The notes below the pieces were generated by a model. That model made no database searches. It was not told where the DNA came from and saw nothing but the letters and a program-made list of their open reading frames with translations. Positions 8,101-13,996 of a stretch of 13,996 nucleotides of DNA are shown piece after piece; position 1 is the first letter of the stretch; each line of letters starts with the position of its first letter. This DNA is from a bacterium (GTDB lineage: Bacteria; UBP15; UBA6099). The translations under genes were made by a program, and so were the position numbers. Location of the stretch: assembly GCA_029573925.1 (NCBI GenBank), contig JAKQBV010000096.1, forward strand, positions 1 through 13,996, given 5' to 3'.

Positions 8101-11100
8101 CGTCATCAGACCCTGAAAGCGGAATTGCCCGTTATTGGCACTCGATCGGAACAACGCCCGGCGGAACCGAGATTTCGACATGGACTGACACCGGGACGGA
8201 CACTTCCGTAACGCGCTCCGAACTAACTCTGACTGACGGTCAGCCCTATTTCTTTTCCGTCAGAGCGGAAAACGGAGCGGGATTGCTTTCCGGAATAACA
8301 TCTTCCGACGGTCAAACAGTGGACTCCTCCCCGCCCACAAGCGTCGCCCCCGTCAACGACGGCTCCGGCGCTGATATCGACTATTCCAGTTCCACCGATG
8401 AGTTGTCCGCCAACTGGATCGCAGCTACTGACCCTCACTCCGGCCTCACTAGATATCTTTTCGCAATAGGCACAACCCCCGGAGGGACGGATGTCGTCGA
8501 TTGGACAGACAATGCGTTGAGCGAGTCTATGACACAAACAGGCTTATCGCTTTCAGCCGGCCAAACATATTATGTCTCCGTCAGAGCGGAGAACGGCGTG
8601 GGTCTCTTCTCAACAGGAGTTTCCGACGGGATAACAATCGACACATCCGCGCCATCTGCGCCGGGCGCTGTCAATGACGGCCTCGATTCGGACATGGAAT
8701 TCGCCGGTTCGACTACCGAGTTGACTGCGAATTGGATGGCATCGTCGGACTCCGAAAGCGGAATATACCGCTATTGGTATGCCATAGGCTCCGCCCCCGG
8801 CGGAGCTGATATCGTCGGCTGGACAGACAACGGCGACTTGCTCACGGTCACTCATTCAGGTCTCGCTCTCATTGAAGGCCAGACATATTATTTTACCGTA
8901 AGAGCCGAAAACGGGGCCGGGCTTCTCTCGACCGCCACCAATTCAGACGGCCAAACTGTGGACACTTCCTCGCCGACGGATGTCGCCACTGTGAACGACG
9001 GCCCCGGCGCGGATATCGACTGGACTACTTCTTCATCGTCTCTTGTTGCCAACTGGACAACCTCTTCCGACCCTCATTCAGGCATCCTCGGCTACTGGTT
9101 TGCCATAGGAACCGCGCCCGGAGCCTCCGACGTCGTCGCATGGACAGATAATGGCGCTTCGACTTCGGCGACTGTTTCCAGTCTCGTTCTTGCCGACGGC
9201 CAGACCTATTATTTTTCGGTTAAAGCAGAGAACGGGGCAGGACTGTTTTCCACCCCTGCCTCTTCAAACGGTCAGACTGTGGACTCATCTCCCCCGGAGA
9301 CTGTTTCATACGTTTACGACGGCGCGGGCGCGGACATCGATTTTTCAACCGACTCTGACGAGCTTTCAGCAAACTGGAGCGCCTCGTCGGACGCGCATTC
9401 AGGCATATCCAGCTACCGTTTCGCTATGGGAACCACCGCCGGGAACGACAACGTCGTCGCATGGACAGACAACGGAGCTTCGACATCCGCGACCGTTTCC
9501 AGTCTCTCATTAACCGACGGCCAGATGTATTATTTCTCAGTCAAAGCCGTAAACGGAGTCGGACTGCTTTCGACCGCCGCTACATCCAATGGTGTCAGGG
9601 TAGACGCCTCGCCGCCATCAGCCCCGACTGACGTAAATGACGGGATTTCCAGCGATATTGATTACATCAGTTCAACAACATCTATGTCGGCGAACTGGAC
9701 GGCGGCCGCAGACCCGCACACTGGCATAACCGGCTATTGGCGGGCTGTCGGAACATCTCCCGGCTCAGACAATATTTCGTCATGGGCGGCTAATGGCTCC
9801 GACACATCAAGCGTCGTCTCAGGCCTCTCCCTATCCCACAGCCAGACGTATTATTTCTCAGTTAAAGCCGAGAATGGGGCTGGGCTGTTGTCTGCGGCGT
9901 CAAGTTCTGACGGAGTTGCCGTGGACACTACGCCTCCAAACCCTGTTGCCGCAGTTAACGACGGGTTGGGCGAAGATGTTGAATGGACTACGTCTCTAAC
10001 CTCCCTCTCCGCCAACTGGAATGCCGCTTCGGACCCGGAAAGCGGAGTGTCAGGTTACTGGCGCGCTGTGGGAACAACTCCCGGCGGCGACAATGTCCTC
10101 TCTTGGTCTTACATGGGAGACGACACCTCGGTTACTCTTTCATCGTTGTCTCTTTCTCACGCGCAGACTTATTATTTGTCAATTAGAACCGAAAATAGAG
10201 CCGGATTGCTGTCCGCAACGACAAGTTCAGACGGCATTACCGTCGATGTCATGCCACCCGGAAAATACGGCTTCTCCCCTTTAGACGGCGCGAAAATTGG
10301 AACCGTTGCTCCTCTCATCGCTTTCTCAACTGATGAAAGCGCGGAATGCCGATGGGCGGCGACCGATCTCTCATATCTCAACATGGTTCAAAATTGCGCG
10401 AGCGGCGACGATGTGTCTCATGAGTGTTCAGTCTTCGGGCTTGCGGAAGGCCCGGCGTCGGTTTACATCGCTTGCGAAGACGCTCTCGGCAACAATGACA
10501 CGGTGGCATCCAACACGCCTCTGTCGTACACTGTCGATCTGACGCCTCCGGTTGCCGACTCCTTTTCCCCTCCAGACGGCGGATATCTTACGTCGGTTGC
10601 TCCGCCTATCGCTTTCACTACCAATGAGACATCTATCTGCCGTTGGTCTTTTAGCGACCTGTCATACAACGCCATGCCGCCTGAAAACCAGTGCTCGGCA
10701 GCTTTGACCACGACTCACACCTGCACGGCATCAACATCCGCGCCGGGACCTCTCTCCTTGTTTTTCGCTTGCGTGGACTCTGTCGAAAATTCTCACTCCG
10801 ACTCGCAAAATTACCGCTTGGATTACTTTGTGGACACAACGCCGCCTGAGCCTCTCGAATATGTCTATGACGGGCTGGGCGCGGATATTGACATCTTTAC
10901 GGATCCGACTCAAATTTCCGCAAACTGGGCTACAGGTTCCGACTCCGAATCCGGATTCAACAGATACACATATTCAATCGGAACCTCTCCGGGATCCGCA
11001 AACATCGTGCCTTGGGTCTCCATCGGCTCTGCCACAAGTGTCACCCGATATTCGCTTCCGCTCATAATCAGCCACACCTATTATTTCTGCGCGCGCGCGG

Positions 11101-12926
11101 TGAACAACGCCGGTCTTGCGTCTGTAATGACATGCTCGAACGGACAGACGCTTTATACGGAAGATTTCACTCCTCCCTCCGCCGTTCCTTACGTTTACGA
11201 CGGCGAAAGCGCGGATATGGATTGGAGTCAAACGCTCTCCGCATTGTCGGCAAATTGGGGCGAATCTTCAGACCCGGAAAGCGGAATAGCAAGCTACAAG
11301 TTCGCAGTGGGAACTTCCGCCGGAGCAACAAATATCGTCGGATGGACTGACAACGGACTTGACGTTTCCGTTTTACTTGAAGACCTATCCCTGACTGACG
11401 GAGCCATTTACTATTTCTCCGTCAAAGCCGTTAACGGTTGGGGTTTGGAATCATCCGCGACAGTATCGGATGGTATAAGAATCGACGCGACTCCTCCGGC
11501 GGCGCCGGCGACAGTGACCGACGGCGCGAGCGGAGACGATATCGACTGGACTTCCGTTTCCACTTCTCTGTCCGCTAGATGGAGCGCGACGTCCGATCCT
11601 CAATCCGGCGTTGTGAGATACTGGCGGGCCGTAGGCTCTTCGCCGGGCGGTGATGATATTTCCGCATGGACAAGCAACTCTCTGTCGCTATCAGCCACTC
11701 TCACCGGCCTATCGCTCCAAGAAGGACAGAAATACTATTTCTCGGTCAAGGCGGAGAATAATTCCGGCCTGATGTCATCAGTAGCTTCATCGGACGGTTT
11801 CACGGTGGACCTCACCCCGCCCTCCCCTGTTCCATACGTCAATGACGGAACAACCTCCGACATAACCTTCTGCGGCTCTCTTACCCAGCTTTCCGCGAAC
11901 TGGGGACAATCAGCAGATTCAGCATCGGGCATCGCTTCATACAAATACGCAATCGGTAGATCCCCCGGAGCATCCGATGTGGTCTCGTGGACATCCGCCG
12001 GAGCTTCAACATCAGTGACAAAATCCGGTCTGACTCTTTCTCTTGGGCAAATGTACTATTTCTCGGTCAAAGCAGTGGACGTCGCGGGACTTGAGTCCAC
12101 TGTCGTTTCCTCTAATGGTCAGACCCCGGATGTGGAACCTCCTGACGAAGTCTCATCTTTCACCGCTCAACCCGGAGGTTCGCTGATTTCTCTGTCTTGG
12201 AATAATCCTGACGACGCCGATTTTGAAGGGGTGAAGATTCTCCGAAAACAAGGCTATTACCCTCTAAATATCCTCGACGGCGATTTAATTTATGAAGGAA
12301 CAGCAGAATCATACACGGATTCGTCAGTGTCCGAAGGGCCGGTCTATTACTACACCGCATTCGCTTTCGATGGAGCGGGCAACTATTCGACAGGATTGGC
12401 CGGCGGCGCGCGCGCTTCCGCAGCGCTGACTCCTCCCGGACTTTTCATAAGAGAAGGCTGGAACCTTGTCGGAGCCTCAAAACAAAATATGGCGTTCGCC
12501 ATAATCGTTTCCGCGCCCGGCGCTTCCACGCAAATATCAAGAGTAAGCTCCACAGGCGTTTGGTTCCACACTTCAGGCGGTTACATGGACATCGGCTCCG
12601 CTTATTGGGTTCATTCCGCAACTGAACTCGGAACGATATCAACGTTCGGAGGAACAACATATTCCGGCTCATCCCGCTCCGCTCCGCTTACGCCCGGATG
12701 GAACATGGTCGCGTCTCCTTTCACCCAATCCACCCTATGGAGCGATGCGCGCGCTTCAATTTCTTGCGGCGGCGTTCCTGCCTCTCTTCCTCCTGTCTAT
12801 TACTATGTCGCCGGATCGGGATATGTGAAGATTGTGCCTAACGCCGGCGGCTCAATATCTCCGTGGCGCGGCTACATGTTGAATGCGGGCATACTGTCCG
12901 ACTGCGTTCTCACTCTGTCCAAATAA
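5124..12926 (+). CDS. Giant secreted M6-family metalloprotease with Fn3-like repeat stalk
   Basis: The 2600-residue product is an exported modular protein. Residues 1 to about 41 form a signal peptide with a long basic n-region (RTRTR) and a hydrophobic core; cleavage after CSA at 41 is likely. About 110-486 is an M6 (immune inhibitor A-like) zinc peptidase: HETGHALGLPD places H287, E288, H291, G294 and D297, the Met-turn region is LDMMDSS at 314-320, and DNDGDGKID (216-224) looks like a calcium loop. Next come an Ig-like domain (about 487-588), a beta-helix-like region (about 589-833), a beta-sandwich linker (834-962), seven Fn3-like repeats (963-1710), two cysteine Ig-like domains (1711-1906), four more repeats (1907-2338), one divergent Fn3 (2339-2436) and a duplicated GWN tail. 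The ATG at 5124 has no good ribosome site, and TTG at 5151 is a possible start that also keeps the signal peptide. The gene ends in tandem TAA stops. A surface or extracellular protease is likely; its target is unknown. Confidence 0.9.
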   Translation: MIFTLSLIGLINIRTRTRLIFIHAALVAILLVFSESAFCSAPPAPGELADYKNDGSLSTRLEFMKEISNHKISPELLKRAMHKMDQLMAAEGIVEKSAMAPPPAWKGLPTTGVVKIPVIGLEFSDYPATYTPSEIEDVVFGDGDVLIGDPFPYESLANYYDRSSYGQLTITGNVLGWYDAGVPRASIPETNADRRELIKDALDYFDSLGHDFSQYDNDGDGKIDYIIFLWAGPNSGWGGFWWSYKSTFTDYAYTIDGKMLDVFSWNWESNYELPDPPAKLNPKTLIHETGHALGLPDYYDYDDSVGPDGGVGGLDMMDSSQGDHNAFSKFLLGWITPDVYFSGTNSISLATSHDSSDAAIIMPEASLEKDYYEYFIVQNRAQDGNDSNFPGEGLTIWHVDSTLNEQGSNFLYDNSYTDRKLLRLMEADGLEEIETGGTADAGDYYANGDALSPASTPNSDRHNGIATGITIDNISVPGASMTLDVSFSDAFFTVVSATVSGPTSIDILYNLDISGSLTAADPANYSVNNGIGVPSAATAMPDGMTIRLTTSALSECVTYEVSITGVLSGAGDPLYPEATPAEVSGNGIILVDDIEYDTVWSPANNPYCPSTDIFVTDGATLTIEPGVIVKFFPHVADADYGWSDLADIIVSNGGGIIASGTEADPIVFTSLAESPAKGDWGALLIFGTALDVLEIAHINFSYAKYGLMITGKSPVVEFCEFRETSSFGIFTDSYSEAFIRNNLFADSYGGIYTKSNITAVANSFEDIEIVGFFFEPTGKNATLKENNFIDSDAYALYSQTAGDITNATHNYFSGNTYDEGTNCDPACPINTQHRLTAGVDRLMSPSSLKLKSDSSYSTDLGGATGPGATLFIQLVGNNGDPAIINQTVIHARSSSTSPSGIYVTLTETAAGSGIYRGTATLHDTTSDQSLNQLGAAIGETIYIASVRTPEIGDSAVIQPDLSPPDDIADVYDGEGADIDWTTSASSLKANWTASSDPESGIARYWHSIGTTPGGTEISTWTDTGTDTSVTRSELTLTDGQPYFFSVRAENGAGLLSGITSSDGQTVDSSPPTSVAPVNDGSGADIDYSSSTDELSANWIAATDPHSGLTRYLFAIGTTPGGTDVVDWTDNALSESMTQTGLSLSAGQTYYVSVRAENGVGLFSTGVSDGITIDTSAPSAPGAVNDGLDSDMEFAGSTTELTANWMASSDSESGIYRYWYAIGSAPGGADIVGWTDNGDLLTVTHSGLALIEGQTYYFTVRAENGAGLLSTATNSDGQTVDTSSPTDVATVNDGPGADIDWTTSSSSLVANWTTSSDPHSGILGYWFAIGTAPGASDVVAWTDNGASTSATVSSLVLADGQTYYFSVKAENGAGLFSTPASSNGQTVDSSPPETVSYVYDGAGADIDFSTDSDELSANWSASSDAHSGISSYRFAMGTTAGNDNVVAWTDNGASTSATVSSLSLTDGQMYYFSVKAVNGVGLLSTAATSNGVRVDASPPSAPTDVNDGISSDIDYISSTTSMSANWTAAADPHTGITGYWRAVGTSPGSDNISSWAANGSDTSSVVSGLSLSHSQTYYFSVKAENGAGLLSAASSSDGVAVDTTPPNPVAAVNDGLGEDVEWTTSLTSLSANWNAASDPESGVSGYWRAVGTTPGGDNVLSWSYMGDDTSVTLSSLSLSHAQTYYLSIRTENRAGLLSATTSSDGITVDVMPPGKYGFSPLDGAKIGTVAPLIAFSTDESAECRWAATDLSYLNMVQNCASGDDVSHECSVFGLAEGPASVYIACEDALGNNDTVASNTPLSYTVDLTPPVADSFSPPDGGYLTSVAPPIAFTTNETSICRWSFSDLSYNAMPPENQCSAALTTTHTCTASTSAPGPLSLFFACVDSVENSHSDSQNYRLDYFVDTTPPEPLEYVYDGLGADIDIFTDPTQISANWATGSDSESGFNRYTYSIGTSPGSANIVPWVSIGSATSVTRYSLPLIISHTYYFCARAVNNAGLASVMTCSNGQTLYTEDFTPPSAVPYVYDGESADMDWSQTLSALSANWGESSDPESGIASYKFAVGTSAGATNIVGWTDNGLDVSVLLEDLSLTDGAIYYFSVKAVNGWGLESSATVSDGIRIDATPPAAPATVTDGASGDDIDWTSVSTSLSARWSATSDPQSGVVRYWRAVGSSPGGDDISAWTSNSLSLSATLTGLSLQEGQKYYFSVKAENNSGLMSSVASSDGFTVDLTPPSPVPYVNDGTTSDITFCGSLTQLSANWGQSADSASGIASYKYAIGRSPGASDVVSWTSAGASTSVTKSGLTLSLGQMYYFSVKAVDVAGLESTVVSSNGQTPDVEPPDEVSSFTAQPGGSLISLSWNNPDDADFEGVKILRKQGYYPLNILDGDLIYEGTAESYTDSSVSEGPVYYYTAFAFDGAGNYSTGLAGGARASAALTPPGLFIREGWNLVGASKQNMAFAIIVSAPGASTQISRVSSTGVWFHTSGGYMDIGSAYWVHSATELGTISTFGGTTYSGSSRSAPLTPGWNMVASPFTQSTLWSDARASISCGGVPASLPPVYYYVAGSGYVKIVPNAGGSISPWRGYMLNAGILSDCVLTLSK
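5451..6580 (+). other. M6 metallopeptidase domain (within the giant protein)
   Basis: This segment encodes the catalytic head: the first strand VVKIPVIGLEFSDYP, the aspartate-rich loop, the HExxHxxGxxD zinc site encoded from 5982, and the downstream HNAFSKFLLGW block characteristic of M6 peptidases. Residues about 45-110 ahead of it look like a propeptide. All expected zinc and catalytic residues are present, so the domain should be active. Domain edges are approximate. Confidence 0.88.
6889..7620 (+). other. Right-handed beta-helix-like segment (within the giant protein)
   Basis: The translation shows the pattern of parallel beta-helix proteins. It opens with TDIFVTDGATLTIEPGVIVKF, then GGGIIASGTEADPIVFTS, and then short rungs such as VVEFCEFRETSSFGIFTDS, AFIRNNLFADSYGGIYTKS and ATLKENNFIDSDAYALYSQ. 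These fit pectin-lyase-fold coils of roughly 20-25 residues. The role is probably carbohydrate binding or a rigid spacer; no catalytic residues are evident. Confidence 0.65.
8010..10253 (+). repeat. Seven tandem Fn3-like repeats, block 1
   Basis: Units start at 8010, 8331, 8649, 8970, 9291, 9612 and 9933. All are 321 nt (107 residues) except the second, which is 318 nt. Each runs PP..V..V.DG...DIDW....LSANW..SSDP.SGI..Y..AIGT.PG..(D)VV.WTDNG....V..L.L..GQTYYFSVRAENGAGL.S...SDG.TVD. The last part is the classic Fn3 end motif. Repeats are clear at protein level but diverged at DNA level by many synonymous changes, so this is an old duplication under protein-level constraint rather than a fresh expansion. 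Confidence 0.93.
10254..10841 (+). other. Two cysteine-containing Ig-like domains interrupting the repeats
   Basis: Domain A begins at 10254 and domain B at 10545; both are about 97-99 residues. They share PP...SP.DG....SVAP.IAF.T.E.S.CRW...DLSY..M and later a conserved C...(H)C and F/I-A-C-D/E pattern. Each has four cysteines in matching order, which suggests two disulfides per domain. They are unrelated in sequence to the flanking Fn3-like repeats but fit the same PP-to-VD boundary spacing. Confidence 0.8.
10842..12137 (+). repeat. Four tandem Fn3-like repeats, block 2
   Basis: Units start at 10842, 11172, 11493 and 11817 (330, 321, 324 and 321 nt) and follow the same consensus as block 1. 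The first unit is the most divergent, with two extra cysteines (YYFCARA and VMTCSNG) and a slightly longer end, as expected for an edge unit next to the inserted cysteine domains. A more distant Fn3 domain (12138-12431) follows without the VNDG...DIDW opening. Confidence 0.9.
12432..12923 (+). other. Duplicated C-terminal GWN domain of the giant protein
   Basis: Two copies of a roughly 80-residue unit begin with GWNLVGAS (W codon at 12459) and GWNMVASP (W codon at 12699), exactly 240 nt apart. Each ends in an aromatic-Gly segment (GSAYWVHS and WRGYMLNAG) followed by a short beta strand. Similar GWN domains occur at the C-termini of surface proteins of several bacterial phyla. A role in surface attachment or secretion is inference. 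No LPXTG motif and no hydrophobic anchor is present. Confidence 0.6.
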
Positions 12927-12942
12927 TAACCGCAAGCAAGGA

Positions 12943-12971
12943 TTGAGACGGCTGTCTCGCCATGTTATCAT
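12943..12971 (+). promoter_or_regulatory. Putative promoter of the phosphoglycerate mutase gene
   Basis: TTGAGA (12943-12948), a 17-bp spacer and TATCAT (12966-12971, 5 of 6) form a good sigma70-like promoter. It starts 16 bp after the first stop of the upstream gene and 45 bp before the ATG. An inverted repeat GAGAC-4nt-GTCTC (12945-12958) overlaps the -35 box and spacer. Confidence 0.6.
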
Positions 12972-13015
12972 ATTCAGGTATCGGTTGCGCGTTTCATACA
13001 TCGGAGGTGGCGAAG

Positions 13016-13762
13016 ATGTTCAAACTGACTCTTATAAGGCATGGCGAAAGCCAGTGGAACAGAGAGAATAGATTCACAGGGTGGACGGATGTGGACCTGA
13101 CCGAAAAGGGCATGTCAGAAGCTCACGAGGCCGCCAGACTCCTTTCCGAGCAGGGATTATCTTTCGATGTCGCTTTCACATCCACTCTGAAACGCGCTAT
13201 ACGCACGCTCTGGACGATTATGGATGACATGGACCTGATGTGGATACCTGTCCTCAGATCGTGGAGGTTGAATGAAAGGCACTACGGCGCGCTTCAGGGT
13301 CTGAACAAGGCTGAAACCGCTGCGAAACACGGCGATGAACAAGTCCTTGTCTGGAGAAGAAGCTATGATATCCCGCCGCCGCCGCTTGAAATCTCCGACC
13401 CCCGCCATCCCGCCAATGACCGCAAATATAAAGACATCGACCCTGCGCTGTTGCCGGCGACAGAATGCCTTAAAGACACTGTCGCGAGATTCATGCCGCT
13501 TTGGCTAGACGAAATCGCTCCTGCGGTCAAGAACGGCAAACGAGTAATTATCGCGGCTCACGGCAACAGCCTTCGCGCTTTGGTCAAATACCTAGACAAC
13601 GTATCGGAAACCAACATACTGAAATTAAATATTCCGACCGGAATTCCGCTGATTTACGAGCTTGACGACAACCTTGAGCCGATCAGAAATTACTATCTCG
13701 GAGACCCTGAAAAACTCAAAGCCGCTCAAGACGCGGTGGCGAATCAGGGAAAATCAAAGTAG
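13016..13762 (+). CDS. gpmA: 2,3-bisphosphoglycerate-dependent phosphoglycerate mutase
   Basis: This enzyme interconverts 3-phosphoglycerate and 2-phosphoglycerate in glycolysis and gluconeogenesis, in the cytoplasm. The 248 residues match the usual dPGM length of about 250. The phosphohistidine motif LIRHGESQWN gives His9. FTGWTDVDLTEKG (20-32), STLKRAIRTLW (Arg60), RLNERHYGALQGLNK (Glu87), RRSYDIPPPPL (114-124) and AAHGNSLRALVKYL (His182) complete the active site. The long insert between Glu87 and His182 identifies the 2,3-BPG-dependent branch rather than a generic phosphatase. The ATG at 13016 was chosen because GGAGG (13003-13007) sits 8 nt upstream; an in-frame ATG at 12962 overlaps the -10 region of the promoter and would add 18 atypical residues. 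It appears monocistronic with its own promoter. Confidence 0.96.
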   Translation: MFKLTLIRHGESQWNRENRFTGWTDVDLTEKGMSEAHEAARLLSEQGLSFDVAFTSTLKRAIRTLWTIMDDMDLMWIPVLRSWRLNERHYGALQGLNKAETAAKHGDEQVLVWRRSYDIPPPPLEISDPRHPANDRKYKDIDPALLPATECLKDTVARFMPLWLDEIAPAVKNGKRVIIAAHGNSLRALVKYLDNVSETNILKLNIPTGIPLIYELDDNLEPIRNYYLGDPEKLKAAQDAVANQGKSK

Positions 13763-13795
13763 CCCTGCTCTCCTTTCGCTTTGATCTCGGTTGAT

Positions 13796-13819
13796 GTCAC
13801 TTTCAATTCGGGTAGTGAC
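13796..13819 (+). terminator. Weak hairpin downstream of the mutase gene
   Basis: A 6-bp perfect inverted repeat (GTCACT at 13796-13801 and AGTGAC at 13814-13819) encloses a 12-nt loop, with T-rich sequence only about 8-20 nt further on. It is a possible but poor terminator; nothing better is visible between the mutase stop and the next promoter. Confidence 0.25.
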
Positions 13820-13901
13820 GACGCCGCTTTTCATTTTTATAATAGGCCTGTAAGCAGACGCTGTTGTTTTTCTCATGATTTCAGATTCTTTTAAAAAATG
13901 G

Positions 13902-13930
13902 TTGACAAAAAGCGACTAATATGGCATAAT
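13902..13930 (+). promoter_or_regulatory. Strong putative promoter near the right edge
   Basis: A consensus TTGACA (13902-13907), a 17-bp spacer and CATAAT (13925-13930, 5 of 6), preceded by an A/T-rich stretch (TTTTAAAAAA) that could act as an UP-like element. This is the best sigma70 match in the window. Confidence 0.7.
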
Positions 13931-13967
13931 TATCGCATCTGAAACACAACATGGGAAGGGCGCGAAG

Positions 13968-13996
13968 ATGCTGATAATCAGAAGACAGAGGACGCT
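13968..13996 (+). CDS. First codons of a gene cut by the right edge
   Basis: An ATG at 13968 is preceded by GGGAAGGG (13953-13960) at a 7-nt spacing and lies about 30 nt after the predicted transcription start. Only MLIIRRQR and one further codon are visible, which is too little to name a family. A competing ATG at 13951 would stop after seven codons. The gene is supported by promoter and ribosome site rather than by its sequence. Confidence 0.4.

Noticed and set aside
8010..12137. Regular repeats considered as a CRISPR array or DNA-level satellite
   Set aside because: The 321-nt period is in frame, is conserved at protein level with many synonymous changes, and has no short identical repeats with unique spacers.
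12962..13015. Upstream in-frame ATG for phosphoglycerate mutase
   Set aside because: The codon overlaps the promoter -10 region, and the ATG at 13016 has a GGAGG site and gives the canonical MFKLTLIRHGES start.
13753..13785. ATCAAAG/CTTTGAT inverted repeat over the mutase stop codon
   Set aside because: The loop is 19 nt, the arms are A/T-rich 7-mers and no T tract follows, so it is not convincing as a terminator.
13968..13990. ATCAGAAGACAGA shared with the rhomboid 3' end near 1358-1370, considered as an attachment-site pair
   Set aside because: A 13-base match is expected about once by chance in a window this size, and no integrase or mobile gene lies between the copies.

Overview
The window looks like ordinary chromosome from an uncultivated or poorly known Gram-negative-type bacterium. 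Base composition is roughly balanced. Four intergenic spaces carry sigma70-like promoters with TTGAxx -35 boxes. Three of the five complete genes (the condensing-enzyme-like gene, the thiolase and the mutase) have strong AAGGAG/GGAGG ribosome sites, the rhomboid and periplasmic genes have shorter ones, and intact reading frames fill nearly all of the sequence. I cannot assign a phylum. A fused HMG-CoA-synthase-like/DUF35 protein next to an SCP2-type thiolase, and a giant M6 protease with Fn3-like repeats, would both fit an anaerobic Desulfobacterota-like or candidate-phylum bacterium, but that is inference.

Layout. (1) 3-1378, plus strand: a Nudix hydrolase cut by the left edge and a rhomboid protease with a C-terminal accessory motif, 2 nt apart and probably one operon. 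(2) 1417-2049, minus strand: a small secreted protein consisting only of a 5'-nucleotidase C-terminal domain, convergent with the rhomboid gene and separated from it by a hairpin. (3) 2059-2318: a divergent intergenic region with a promoter on each side. (4) 2319-4977, plus strand: a tightly coupled two-gene operon, an HMG-CoA-synthase-fold protein fused to a Zn-ribbon/OB (DUF35) domain and then a thiolase, closed by a strong intrinsic terminator at 5005-5037. (5) 5124-12926: one 2600-residue exported protein with an M6 metalloprotease head, a beta-helix-like segment, eleven Fn3-like repeats of about 107 residues split by two cysteine-rich Ig-like domains, one divergent Fn3 domain and a duplicated GWN tail. 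(6) 13016-13762: 2,3-bisphosphoglycerate-dependent phosphoglycerate mutase with its own promoter. (7) 13763-13996: intergenic sequence with a near-consensus promoter and the first codons of another gene cut by the right edge.

The most unusual point is in the operon of part 4. By eye alignment, the HMG-CoA-synthase-like half has lost all three catalytic residues (Glu, Cys, His), while the neighbouring thiolase keeps its own. In archaea, thiolase, DUF35 protein and HMG-CoA synthase form one complex. Here the DUF35 domain is fused to an apparently dead synthase fold, which suggests a structural or substrate-binding partner for the thiolase rather than a mevalonate enzyme. The small periplasmic protein also looks like a binding domain without its catalytic half. 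No mobile elements, CRISPR arrays, tRNA or rRNA genes were seen.
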